A stretch of DNA of 20,468 nt. It comes from a bacterium (GTDB taxonomy: Bacteria; Bacteroidota; Bacteroidia; Bacteroidales; Muribaculaceae). A program made the position numbers and the translations under genes. The notes beneath the pieces were generated by a model. That model saw nothing but the letters and a program-made list of their open reading frames with translations, was not told the origin of the DNA and did not search any database. Below are positions 1 through 6,758 of this stretch, in pieces (within the stretch, counting starts at the first letter, position 1; every line of letters starts with the position of its first letter). The stretch is taken from NCBI GenBank assembly GCA_004559845.1, contig SFWW01000009.1, positions 1-20,468 of the forward strand. Reading direction: 5' to 3'.

Positions 1-997
1 CGTAGGCAGGTGATAGGCGCCAAACACCCTGTTGATTCATAATGAAAGAAATGTTTTTGTTGTGGTCGTCGGAAACCCCTGCCACAAAATTGAACACCAT
101 CCTCAGAAATATTTGGTCTTTATCCTCTTGCGGCAAGTGTAGGGTGTCGGCAAGCCAGCACAGTTTCATATAATCGTCGGCTCCGGGCATTATGGCGGCA
201 AGAGTTTGGGTGAAGAGTTTTTCGTTACCACGGCGGTCAAATCGTTCAGTTGCGAAAAGTTTTCTTCCATCCACCTCTTTTAGGTAGCAGGGCATCATAT
301 TGATACCTGCCAATTTTGCCATCTCGCTATACACCATTTCAATTTCCGAAGTGGGCGAATTAGGGCTTTCTTTAAATTTTATGATATATGATTTGTAGCC
401 ATTTGGCACCTCCACTTGTCCGGACCGAACGTCTTTCGTATCCGGATGATAAGCGATTACGGCTTTGGGTCTCATTCCGCCTGCCGAAGTTCCGAGATGG
501 ATGAGTTTTTTGAGCGTTAAATTTTCCTCTCGAGAAATCACTGCGGCATCTCTATCTTTGTAGATTTTTGCTGCAAGTTGCGCAAGTTTTCCCAAATTGA
601 TTGATTCTTGAAAATCTTTGTCATCCCATTCGGGCTCAAATTCCAATGCGCCCATTCCTCTTTTTCCGATGTAGGATAATTTGAGAAGCGGCAAAGATTC
701 CGTTATGTGTATTTTGTTGTCGGTTAGCCATTTGTCGAATAGTGAAGAGCCCCATCTGTCGGGAAGTGAATCCGCGATGAATTCCGGGAGTCCTTGGTAA
801 AGGTCCCCTCTATTGCCATACATTGCTCCCGATAGCATTTTGCGTTTCGGATGCGTGATTGGGCAGAGGTCGTAGGGCATTTCTTGGTAGGCTTTTGTGA
901 ATTGAAACACCGAACAATGCTGTTCTGTGTCCCATTCCAGCACGCCGATGCAGGTTCCCCACAGCCACACTTTCACTATGATGGGTTGCTTTTTCAT
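1..997 (-). CDS. hipA: HipA-family serine/threonine kinase toxin, partial at window edge
   Basis: HipA-type kinases phosphorylate a protein target (glutamyl-tRNA synthetase in E. coli) and cause growth arrest; the partner HTH protein neutralises them. I translated this frame from the sequence. It starts with ATG at 997 (MKKQPIIVKVWLWG) and stays open to base 1, giving 332 residues. Visible family motifs, in order: LPDRWG near residue 80; a Gly-rich loop GTSAGGMRPKA near 169, matching the HipA ATP-loop region; a VxKF-like segment (YIIKF); ERFDRRG; and the catalytic loop SDDHNKN near 310 (HipA DxHxKN). The window ends at LSPAY, just before the metal-binding Asp expected next, so the last ~80-100 residues lie outside. 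The start overlaps the stop of the upstream HTH gene by the 4-base ATGA, a sign of translational coupling. The family call is firm; the cellular target is unknown. Confidence 0.9.
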   Translation of the reverse strand, partial: MKKQPIIVKVWLWGTCIGVLEWDTEQHCSVFQFTKAYQEMPYDLCPITHPKRKMLSGAMYGNRGDLYQGLPEFIADSLPDRWGSSLFDKWLTDNKIHITESLPLLKLSYIGKRGMGALEFEPEWDDKDFQESINLGKLAQLAAKIYKDRDAAVISREENLTLKKLIHLGTSAGGMRPKAVIAYHPDTKDVRSGQVEVPNGYKSYIIKFKESPNSPTSEIEMVYSEMAKLAGINMMPCYLKEVDGRKLFATERFDRRGNEKLFTQTLAAIMPGADDYMKLCWLADTLHLPQEDKDQIFLRMVFNFVAGVSDDHNKNISFIMNQQGVWRLSPAY

Positions 998-1332
998 ATT
1001 GCTTTACGTTTGCTGTTGCATCTGGTTACTTTTTTTTGTGTTTTAGGGTTAGTTAGAAAGGGTGATGGGGGCAATTTTGGAACCAAATTAGCAACACCCT
1101 CCAGCTGTGTGCTTGCGCGCAGTATTTTTAGAAGAGTGCTTAGTGTAATGTCGGTAACTTTTTCCGATTCCAATCGTTTGATGGTGATAATCGACACCCC
1201 GGCTTCTTGAGCAAATTCTTGCTGCGACACACAGCAATTCATTCTCACCGCCTTGATTCGGCGGCAAATTTCCATCACTATTTCTTTGTCGCTGAAATCG
1301 TAGATGGTGTAGGGGTCGAATGTTTTTTTCAT
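994..1332 (-). CDS. hipB: HipB-like XRE helix-turn-helix antitoxin/autorepressor
   Basis: This is a 112-residue DNA-binding protein. The HTH_XRE/Cro-CI region runs from about residue 24 to 70 and includes SQQEFAQEAGVSIITIKRLE, which fits helices 2-3 of the fold. The tail after residue 85 is basic and Pro/Lys rich (KLPPSPFL, CNSKRKAI) and probably unstructured. Its position directly upstream of hipA, with an ATGA stop/start overlap, and a perfect 16-bp palindrome at the promoter support an antitoxin and autorepressor role. It is longer than E. coli HipB (88 aa). The ATG at 1332 is about 25 bases below the -7 box, so the leader is short and no earlier start fits. Antitoxin function is inferred from family and context. 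Confidence 0.85.
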   Translation of the reverse strand: MKKTFDPYTIYDFSDKEIVMEICRRIKAVRMNCCVSQQEFAQEAGVSIITIKRLESEKVTDITLSTLLKILRASTQLEGVANLVPKLPPSPFLTNPKTQKKVTRCNSKRKAI

Positions 1333-1348
1333 TGTTTTGGCTTGTTAA

Positions 1349-1364
1349 GTATCATTAATGATAC
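1349..1364. promoter_or_regulatory. 16-bp perfect palindromic operator of the hipBA locus
   Basis: GTATCATTAATGATAC is a perfect inverted repeat lying between the hipBA -7 box and the hipB start codon, overlapping the edge of the -7 box by one base. E. coli HipB binds TATCC-N8-GGATA; here the half-sites are TATC and GATA with a 6-base spacer. A repressor bound here would cover the -7/+1 region. The operator role is inferred. Confidence 0.7.
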
Positions 1365-1394
1365 AAAGATATGCGTTTTTCTCCTATTTTGCAA
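1364..1394 (-). promoter_or_regulatory. Bacteroidota promoter of hipBA
   Basis: On the minus strand the -7 box TATCTTTG (1371-1364) matches TAnnTTTG, with TTG exactly 20 bases upstream (1394-1392). Predicted transcription begins inside the palindrome, giving a leader of about 25 nt to the hipB ATG. Confidence 0.7.
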
Positions 1395-1491
1395 ATCAAG
1401 CCCCTCCCCTACCTTGAAAAAATTGTGGATTTTGGCTGCGGATTGCGAAAAATTTTTGGCAAGCACCGGGGTGTGGGGCGGTACACGGTTT

Positions 1492-1595
1492 TTTCATTTA
1501 CTGCTATTTTTGATAGCGGTTGCTTGATTTGGTGAGGTTTGGAGGGATGGAGTTGGGTGGGGTGGGATGGAAGAGAACAAAAAGTCGGGAGGCGG
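1492..1595. repeat. Dispersed repeat, copy A (partner at 20059-20159)
   Basis: This resembles 20059-20159 in the same orientation. Both copies begin TTTCATTTAC(T/G)GCTATTTTTGA, continue with GGAGGGATGG/GTATGGAGGGATGG segments rich in GGGATGG, and share the identical block GGTGGGATGGAAGAGAAC followed by AAAAAGTCG. Similarity ends after GAGGCGG. It carries no transposase or terminal inverted repeat that I can see. It may be an intergenic repeat family or the remnant of a duplication. Confidence 0.65.
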
Positions 1596-1800
1596 CTTTA
1601 TTTTCGTTGCACGCCACAAAAGCGGGCAATCATATCCGTTTTTAAATGAAAGAGCCGTACTCCGAGAAGATGGCGAAAAAAAATTTTGGTATTTAAAAAA
1701 ATGTGATTATATTTGCAATGGTAAAGCTATAGAATTGTATGGAATGTGGAATGGAATATGTGAAGCATCATTACTGCCTTTCATTCAATTTTGTGAATAG
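1567..1800 (+). CDS. Doubtful small ORF, 77 aa
   Basis: This open frame has no recognisable domain. Its ATG and first seven codons (MEENKKS) lie in the dispersed repeat; in the other copy, at 20131, the same frame hits a stop after those seven codons. A consensus TTTG-N19-TATATTTG promoter sits inside the frame (1685-1715) and points at the next gene, which argues against coding. The middle (FLNERAVLREDGEKKFWYLKK) has a normal soluble-protein look, so a small gene or a gene remnant with a different start is possible. I recognise no family. Confidence 0.25.
   Translation: MEENKKSGGGFIFVARHKSGQSYPFLNERAVLREDGEKKFWYLKKCDYICNGKAIELYGMWNGICEASLLPFIQFCE
1685..1715 (+). promoter_or_regulatory. Consensus Bacteroidota promoter upstream of the 1857 lipoprotein gene
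   Basis: TTTG (1685-1688), a 19-base spacer and TATATTTG (1708-1715) match TTTG-N19-TAnnTTTG exactly. Transcription would begin near 1722 and give a ~135-nt AT-rich leader to the ATG at 1857. Confidence 0.6.
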
Positions 1801-1856
1801 ACATCCATTTTTTACAAACAATTTTTTTATTCATTTTTTTAAAAACTAAACGTACA

Positions 1857-2390
1857 ATGAAAAAAGTAATTTTGATGCTTGCAGCAGTTGCATCTTTGAT
1901 GATGGTGAGCTGCGGTAAGGGTGATGGTAAAGCAGCAGGTAGCGACAGTGTAGCAGCTCAAGAAAATGCTGAAAGTTCAGAGCCGGTAGTGCTCAACTGC
2001 CATGTATCTTCCACCAGTGGCGATTTCAGCACTTTAAAGCCCGCATTAGGAGATGTGAAGTACACTCTGAAGGCTCCTCAAGGCGATATGGTGCCTGTGG
2101 AAGCAGAAGTGATCTTGGAAGTGGGTACGCCCGACCCCGAAATCAAAAAGTTGGTAAGTTATAAGGTGATGGTTGGCTATCGCGATGCCGCTGACGAAAG
2201 CAAAGAAACCACTTACCTCGATGTAGACCCGGCTGAAGGGCAGAAGATGGTGGACCTGATTACCAAGGGTAAGGAAGGTGATAAAGGCGTGTTTAAATTT
2301 GTAGGCAACATCAAGAAAGAAGAAGCTGAAGGCTTGAAAGCTGCTTCAAGTTTCTATATGTTTAACGGAAACGTGGTTTGGGAAAAATAA
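1857..2390 (+). CDS. Putative secreted lipoprotein, 177 aa, function unknown
   Basis: The N-terminus MKKVILMLAAVASLMMVSC is a type II signal peptide with the lipobox at MVSC (Cys19), followed by a Gly/Ser/Ala-rich acidic linker (residues 20-45) as in many Bacteroidota lipoproteins. The mature part (about 46-177) alternates short beta-prone stretches, for example PVVLNCHVSST, VKYTLKAPQGDMVPVEAEVILEV and GVFKFVGNIKK, and looks like a small beta-rich domain. I recognise no named family. It is flanked by its own promoter (1685-1715) and a strong terminator (2417-2452), so it is probably monocistronic. The ATG at 1857 is the only start that gives a proper signal peptide. Confidence 0.85.
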   Translation: MKKVILMLAAVASLMMVSCGKGDGKAAGSDSVAAQENAESSEPVVLNCHVSSTSGDFSTLKPALGDVKYTLKAPQGDMVPVEAEVILEVGTPDPEIKKLVSYKVMVGYRDAADESKETTYLDVDPAEGQKMVDLITKGKEGDKGVFKFVGNIKKEEAEGLKAASSFYMFNGNVVWEK

Positions 2391-2416
2391 TTCACCTCAT
2401 CACTAAAGGCATTTAA

Positions 2417-2452
2417 AAAGGCTGTGCGCTTCAATTTCGGTGCACAGCCTTT
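2417..2452 (+). terminator. Intrinsic terminator after the 1857 gene
   Basis: A perfect 11-bp stem, AAAGGCTGTGC (2417-2427) with GCACAGCCTTT (2442-2452), encloses a 14-base loop and is followed by AGTTTTATC. The leading A's make it usable on both strands, but the only adjacent gene end is on the plus strand. Confidence 0.85.
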
Positions 2453-2692
2453 AGTTTTATCTTGAATAAATTTTATTATTTTGCAAAGTTTAGGAGTAAA
2501 TGAAAGAAAATATGGCATAAAAAAAAGGGAAAAAGTAAAAAATAATTAATTATGAATTAATATTTAACAAAAATGCGGTGTGGTGTGAAATAAATGCTTA
2601 AATTTGCAAACCAATATATTTATGACCACATTATAATACTGAGGAATAATTTGGGATTTCATTAAAAACTATTTTTATTGGACAACTTAATT
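2453..2692. other. AT-rich leader region of the Lrp/AsnC gene
   Basis: About 240 bases, very AT-rich, without a coding frame. It contains the inverted repeat ATTAATT-ATG-AATTAAT (2545-2561), a plausible regulator site, and a TAAATTTG -7-like box at 2599-2606 with no clear -33 partner. If that box is used, the leader is ~80 nt. Lrp/AsnC proteins often autoregulate through AT-rich sites, so the repeat is a candidate operator, but this is inference. Confidence 0.4.
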
Positions 2693-3148
2693 ATGGCTAA
2701 CGTTAAATTAGATTCATTAGATTACAAAATTTTGAAAATGCTATCGCTTGACGCACGCAAACCTTATCTTGAAGTGTCGAGAGCTTGTGGAGTGAGTGGA
2801 GCAGCAATTCATCAACGCATTCAGAAACTCTATAGCATGGGCGTGATTAACGGCTCGATTACGCTGATTAACCCGGCAGCCGTGGGCTACGACACCTGTG
2901 CCTATGTGGGCATTTTCTTAAACGACTCATCAAAATACGACGAAGTGGTGGCTCACTTGCAAGAGATGCCCGAAGTGGTGGAATGCTATATCACCACCGG
3001 AAAATATGATATGTTTGTGAAACTTTATGCAAAAAACAACGACCATTTGTTGCATTTGATTCACGACAAATTCTTGACAATGGGATTGGGAAGGACCGAA
3101 ACTTTGATTACTTTCAAAGAAGTGTTTAAGCGTCAGATTCCGGTGTAA
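2693..3148 (+). CDS. Lrp/AsnC-family transcriptional regulator
   Basis: This 151-residue protein has the standard two-domain layout. An N-terminal AsnC-type winged HTH spans about residues 5-55 (LDSLDYKILKMLSLDARKP, then GVSGAAIHQRIQKLYSMGVI as the recognition helix region). A C-terminal RAM/AsnC ligand-binding and oligomerisation domain spans about 70-145, including the GKYDMFVK strand typical of the effector pocket edge. Such proteins form dimers to octamers and sense amino acids. Length matches the family (150-165 aa). I chose ATG 2693; an in-frame TTG at 2678 would add MDNLI but is less likely. The regulated genes cannot be read from sequence; the gene 3' of it may or may not be co-transcribed. 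Confidence 0.93.
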   Translation: MANVKLDSLDYKILKMLSLDARKPYLEVSRACGVSGAAIHQRIQKLYSMGVINGSITLINPAAVGYDTCAYVGIFLNDSSKYDEVVAHLQEMPEVVECYITTGKYDMFVKLYAKNNDHLLHLIHDKFLTMGLGRTETLITFKEVFKRQIPV

Positions 3149-3330
3149 GCTAAATAACGGGATAGGCGTTTAGTTTTTTTACTTTCCCTTTTTTGAAACG
3201 CTTTTTATTTAGACCAACTTCATAACACTCCTCGCCCGGGTTTTGCACATTGATTGGTGTTTGCGCATTGATAACACCTACGATGGCAATACCCGAGTGA
3301 GGATTTTTTATAAAAAAACCGAGATAAAAA

Positions 3331-4113
3331 ATGAACACTGATTACACACAAATTTTGCTTCATGCGGTGAGCATTGCCCGCGAAGCCGGCAAAATTCAGC
3401 TGGCGAATTTTCGGTCAGCTCGGCTACAGGTAGAAACCAAGGGCAACGACTACGATTTGGTGACCGCTGCCGATAAGGCTTGCGAAGCCTATGTGGCAGA
3501 ACGCATCCGCACCCTCTATCCCTCCCATTCCATCTTGAGCGAAGAATCGGGCACCGATGCCATGGAAAGCGAGTGGCAATGGGTGGTGGACCCCATCGAC
3601 GGCACCACCAATTTCAAATCAGGGTTGCCGTATTTTGCCATATCGATTGGGGTGAAGCATCATGGCGAAACCGTGGTGGGCGTAGTGTTTGCCCCACGGC
3701 TCGATGAGCTCTACACTGCCGTGAAAGGTGAAGGCGCTATGCTGAATGGCGAGCCCATTCACTGCTCGCAGTGCACCGCCCTTTCGCAAGCGGTGGTGTG
3801 CACGGGTTTCCCCTACGATAAAGCGGAGAATGCCGACAATAATATTGCAGAGGCAGTGCGGGTGATTCCTCGAGTGAGAGGCTTCAGGCGCATGGGGTCG
3901 GCATCGCTCGACATTTGCTATGCCGCCATGGGGGTGTTTGATGCATTTTGGGAATTGAATTTGCATGTGTGGGATGTGTGTGCCGCCTATTTGATAGCAG
4001 CCGAGAGCGGTTGCGAAATACATTCGCTTCGCGAAAATCGTGGCGAATCGGTGCTCATTGCACCGCAAGCCCTCGTGGCTCCCATGCTCGAATTGCTTGC
4101 GCCTGAAGTATAG
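3331..4113 (+). CDS. Inositol monophosphatase-family phosphatase
   Basis: A 260-residue Mg2+-dependent sugar/nucleotide phosphatase of the IMPase (SuhB/CysQ/FBPase) fold, with all metal ligands visible: Glu71/72 in SEESG, Asp87 and Asp90 in WVVDPIDGTTNF (residues 84-95), and Asp215 in HVWDVCAAY. An N-terminal GNDYDLVTAAD (39-48) is the usual substrate-side loop. Length is typical for SuhB-like enzymes (~260-270). The substrate (myo-inositol-1-phosphate, PAP or another phosphate ester) cannot be decided from motifs alone. The gene is 182 bp after the Lrp gene and ends 4 bp from the convergent permease gene. A short imperfect inverted repeat of A/T runs (3301-3320) lies just before the start. 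Confidence 0.93.
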   Translation: MNTDYTQILLHAVSIAREAGKIQLANFRSARLQVETKGNDYDLVTAADKACEAYVAERIRTLYPSHSILSEESGTDAMESEWQWVVDPIDGTTNFKSGLPYFAISIGVKHHGETVVGVVFAPRLDELYTAVKGEGAMLNGEPIHCSQCTALSQAVVCTGFPYDKAENADNNIAEAVRVIPRVRGFRRMGSASLDICYAAMGVFDAFWELNLHVWDVCAAYLIAAESGCEIHSLRENRGESVLIAPQALVAPMLELLAPEV

Positions 4114-4117
4114 GTGC

Positions 4118-4840
4118 CTATCTTAAAAGAATCATCACGCCGCTAACGGAAAGGTAGATGTAGACCAAGGTGCGCAACCACTTAATCGACAATCTACGAA
4201 ACACCAGTGCGCCCAGCACATTGCCAATCACCACCCCGCATATTCCGCACACAAAGCCGTGCCCCACTGCCGGCGTAACGAAGCCGGTGGAAGCACGCAC
4301 CAGCGCCATGCCAATGTTGCCCATCAAGAAGTAGGTTTGCACGGTAGCCATATAGTGGTTTTTATCTGTTTCGGCAGCTAAAAAATAGAGCACTGCCGGC
4401 GGACCTTGCATGGCAAAAAAGCCGCCCATCAAGCCGCTGAGCGAACCTGCCACCACTTGTGTGCCCGCTGTGGGGCGAAGCCGGATGTGGGAACTGATAA
4501 AAAGGAAATAAATGCTTGCTCCAATGAGTGCGATGCCCAGAATCACGTTGAGAATGGAGTCATGAATTTTAGAGAGGGTGAAAATGCTGCCCGCCGACAC
4601 CAGCATAAATGCTGCCAAAATCAGCCACAAGTGGCTCCAGCGGATATCGCGCCACATGCGAATGCACACCAATAGAGAAGTGACCGAGGCCAATATGCCG
4701 GAAAGGGCGGTTGCCTCGCCATAGGAGGGCATTAAGGCGGTGAGCCACGTCATAATGAAGATGCCGAACCCGAATCCGGTGACACGCTGCACAAAACTGG
4801 CACCTATGCAAAGCACTATTAAATAGAAGGTTGCGTCCAA
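4118..4840 (-). CDS. TauE/SafE (TSUP) family membrane permease
   Basis: A 240-residue, highly hydrophobic protein with about eight predicted membrane segments in two homologous halves, each opening with a signature loop: FVQRVTGFGFGIFI (residues 17-30) and GSLSGLMGGFFAMQGPPAV (about 132-150). These are characteristic of the TauE/SafE sulfite/sulfoacetate exporter family, whose members export or import small organic and sulfur anions; the substrate here is unknown. It ends 4 bp from the oppositely oriented IMPase gene, leaving no room for a separate terminator beyond a small ATAGG-TG-CCTAT hairpin. Its start is 37 bp downstream of the Sel1 gene stop, so the two may be co-transcribed. Confidence 0.88.
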   Translation of the reverse strand: MDATFYLIVLCIGASFVQRVTGFGFGIFIMTWLTALMPSYGEATALSGILASVTSLLVCIRMWRDIRWSHLWLILAAFMLVSAGSIFTLSKIHDSILNVILGIALIGASIYFLFISSHIRLRPTAGTQVVAGSLSGLMGGFFAMQGPPAVLYFLAAETDKNHYMATVQTYFLMGNIGMALVRASTGFVTPAVGHGFVCGICGVVIGNVLGALVFRRLSIKWLRTLVYIYLSVSGVMILLR

Positions 4841-4877
4841 GAGAGAAGATAGAGATTAGAGATTATTTTTTGGGGGA

Positions 4878-5360
4878 TTATTCTTCTAAGGAGGCGAGGG
4901 CGGCTTTTGCGGGGGCGTGGCGCGGGGCGGCTTTTGCGTACCAATAGCGGGCTCGGTTGACGTTTCGCCGGACACCAAAACCGAATTGATAGCATACGCC
5001 CAATTTGTATTGCGCCACTGCACTACCGTTTTCGGCTGCTTTTGTCCACCATTCAATGGCTTTATCCACATTTTTTTCCACCTTTTCGCCTTTGAGGTAA
5101 ATCACGCCCAATCGGTTTTGTGCGGTGGTGTCGCCCTTTTCTGCACACCGGGTGAGTTCCTCCACATTTTCCGCTTTCGGGGTTTGGCGATAGATGGGTC
5201 GCCTTTTGCGGGCGGGTTTCTTCTGCACCGAATCCGCTTTCGCCTCAGCCACAGCGTTGATTGCCACCTGTTTCGGATCTTCAGTAGCCTTCTTCAGGCA
5301 GTGGCAACTGCTCACAGCCAAACCAATGGCCCATATCCATATCACTAAAAATCGCATCAT
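4878..5360 (-). CDS. Sel1-like repeat lipoprotein
   Basis: A secreted lipoprotein of about 160 residues. I place the start at one of two adjacent ATGs (5360 or 5357), because MRFLVIWIWAIGLAVSSC forms a proper type II signal peptide with the lipobox Cys at position 18; the longer open frame reaching 5462 would bury it and would read through a direct repeat. After a Lys/Arg-rich linker come Sel1 (TPR-like) repeats: ENVEELTRCAEKGDTTAQNRLG, IYLKGEKVEKNVDKAIEWWTKAAENGSAVAQYKLG and CYQFGFGVRRNVNRARYWYAKAAP, each with the AxxxLGxxYxxG...KAxxWxxKAA spacing. Sel1 proteins act as protein-interaction scaffolds; the partner is unknown. A TATTTTTG -7-like box lies at 5383-5376, very close to the start. 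Confidence 0.82.
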   Translation of the reverse strand: MMRFLVIWIWAIGLAVSSCHCLKKATEDPKQVAINAVAEAKADSVQKKPARKRRPIYRQTPKAENVEELTRCAEKGDTTAQNRLGVIYLKGEKVEKNVDKAIEWWTKAAENGSAVAQYKLGVCYQFGFGVRRNVNRARYWYAKAAPRHAPAKAALASLEE

Positions 5361-5396
5361 CGCACACATTTTCCACAAAAATACGAAAAATAATTG

Positions 5397-5470
5397 AGTT
5401 GTGGCGGCACTTTTTGGGATTTGGCGCCATAAGCGGGTAAAAAAAAGCAGTTGTGGCGGCACTTTTTGGG
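5397..5470. repeat. 22-bp direct repeat, two exact copies 52 bp apart
   Basis: 5397-5418 and 5449-5470 are identical over 22 bases (core GTTGTGGCGGCACTTTTTGG). They sit between the methyltransferase stop and the Sel1 gene start. The spacer contains a run of eight A's and GGCGCC. They may be a duplicated intergenic segment or paired regulator sites. Confidence 0.8.
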
Positions 5471-5503
5471 GAGAAGAGGAGGTGTTTTGAGGGATGGTGT
5501 GGG

Positions 5504-6688
5504 TTATGGTTTTTGGGTGATGAGGAGCACTTGGGCGCCATCGTGTAGGGTGGTGGCAAAGAGGTAGAGATTGCCACCGTCAACCACTTTAAGTTGCTTT
5601 TTCAAGGCTTCTGCACTGAGACGAAAATTGCGGGTGGCAATGTTGAGTTGCGGATAGCGTTTGCGGAGCGTTTTGGCGGTTTTGCTCGAAAACGGCACTA
5701 TTTCTTGAATGATGAAAGTGCGACCGGGGAAATCGTCGCACCGGTGTTCGCCCACAAATAGATGCGAATTTTGCGCCACCTGGCACACACCGAAATCTCG
5801 GGCAAGAGCATTCCACGCCCCGATTTTCATCACGGCAGCATTGGGCTCATAGAGGAAGGCTCCCACAGAGGGGAGGGCGTAGGAAACTTCCGATGTGGAA
5901 GAAGATAGCGTGGTGGAAAATTGGCGAACTTCGGTTGCGAAATCAATGGCATGCAGCGCCACATTGGTGCACGATTGGGAGAAATCCAATTGCAGCAGCA
6001 ACTCCTTACACTCATTTTTCACGCTCACAGCCCACACATCTGTGAGGTGCGGCGCCAACGAGCGCACCGAGTGTGCCACATCAATCATAGGCGACGCCTT
6101 AATCAAGAGCCGACGAGTGTGAGCCATGATTAGCGGCAAATGAGCGAGCACATCGGGTGCGCAATCAGATAAGCCATAGAGTCTTGCTCCGCTCTCCGCT
6201 CGGCGAGCCGGGTCCACGAAAATGGCATCAAAATGCTCCTTCGAATGCTTCAGCCACTCCACCGAATCGTGGCAAATCACCTCAAAGTCATAATTGTGGG
6301 CGGCAGCCAAAGCAATGTCGGGGTCGAGTTCAATGGCGCAGAGCGAATTCACGCGTTGAGAAATATAGTAGGCATCCACCCCAAGCCCAAGGGTCATATC
6401 GAGCACACGGTCGGAAGCGAGAAAGAGCGAAGCATGGAATTTTGCCACCCTCTCGTGGGTGCATTGCTCAGCGCTAATGGTTTTAGGAAACGTGAAGCGC
6501 GGATTAGCGAGCAGTTCCGGAATTTTGTGTTTCGCCTTTCGCCTACACTCAATTTGCATGATGGCAAAGCGCTTGCTAAAAGGCAAATCAGGTTCGCTTT
6601 TCAACATCAATTTCACGGTGTCGGCTTGTAGATTTTGTGCCACATACCGCCACATTTCTTCCGAAAAATCATGCGCATCTATCGCCAT
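5504..6688 (-). CDS. Class I SAM-dependent methyltransferase, PG_1098-like
   Basis: A protein of about 394 residues with an N-terminal helical region (WRYVAQNLQADTVKLMLKS), then a Rossmann methyltransferase core: SAM motif I VLDMTLGLGVDAYYIS (about 95-110), an acidic motif CAIELDPD (117-124) and a catalytic-loop motif FDAIFVDPARR (about 153-163), the DPxR variant seen in several RNA methyltransferases. The C-terminal third is a separate domain, consistent with the ferredoxin-like/THUMP-like tail of the Bacteroidota PG_1098 family. RNA is the likely substrate but this is inference. The start is ATG 6688: the longer GTG frame to 6736 would run through the aspS terminator hairpin. It lies 143 bp upstream of the Sel1 gene and directly downstream of aspS. 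Confidence 0.82.
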   Translation of the reverse strand: MAIDAHDFSEEMWRYVAQNLQADTVKLMLKSEPDLPFSKRFAIMQIECRRKAKHKIPELLANPRFTFPKTISAEQCTHERVAKFHASLFLASDRVLDMTLGLGVDAYYISQRVNSLCAIELDPDIALAAAHNYDFEVICHDSVEWLKHSKEHFDAIFVDPARRAESGARLYGLSDCAPDVLAHLPLIMAHTRRLLIKASPMIDVAHSVRSLAPHLTDVWAVSVKNECKELLLQLDFSQSCTNVALHAIDFATEVRQFSTTLSSSTSEVSYALPSVGAFLYEPNAAVMKIGAWNALARDFGVCQVAQNSHLFVGEHRCDDFPGRTFIIQEIVPFSSKTAKTLRKRYPQLNIATRNFRLSAEALKKQLKVVDGGNLYLFATTLHDGAQVLLITQKP

Positions 6689-6707
6689 AGCATAGAGGGA
6701 TAAAAAT

Positions 6708-6736
6708 GTGGGGGAGCAAGCCAAGTGTTCCCCCAC
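6708..6736 (-). terminator. Intrinsic terminator of aspS
   Basis: GTGGGGGAACA (6736-6726 on the minus strand) pairs with TGCTCCCCCAC (6718-6708), 11 bp with one G-U pair and a 7-base loop, followed by ATTTTTATC. It lies 22 bp after the aspS stop and ends 19 bp before the methyltransferase ATG, which rules out the upstream GTG as that gene's start. Confidence 0.85.
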
Positions 6737-6758
6737 GAATGTGAATCAAAAAAAATGA

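Larger units (their letters stand above)
1372..1856. other. Intergenic region between hipBA and the 1857 lipoprotein gene
   Basis: Apart from the hipBA -33 box at its left end, this stretch holds a G-rich tract (1470-1483), copy A of a ~100-bp dispersed repeat (1492-1595), a weak 77-residue open frame starting inside that repeat (1567-1800), and a consensus plus-strand promoter (1685-1715). Base composition shifts from GT-rich in the repeat to strongly AT-rich after about 1680. Confidence 0.6.

Noticed and set aside
3150..3338. Minus-strand 62-residue frame between the Lrp and IMPase genes
   Set aside because: It overlaps the IMPase start, is very Lys/Asn rich from AT-rich DNA, and has no promoter or family resemblance.
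6689..6736. GTG-initiated 16-residue extension of the methyltransferase
   Set aside because: The extension is encoded by the aspS terminator hairpin, while the ATG at 6688 gives the normal family N-terminus.
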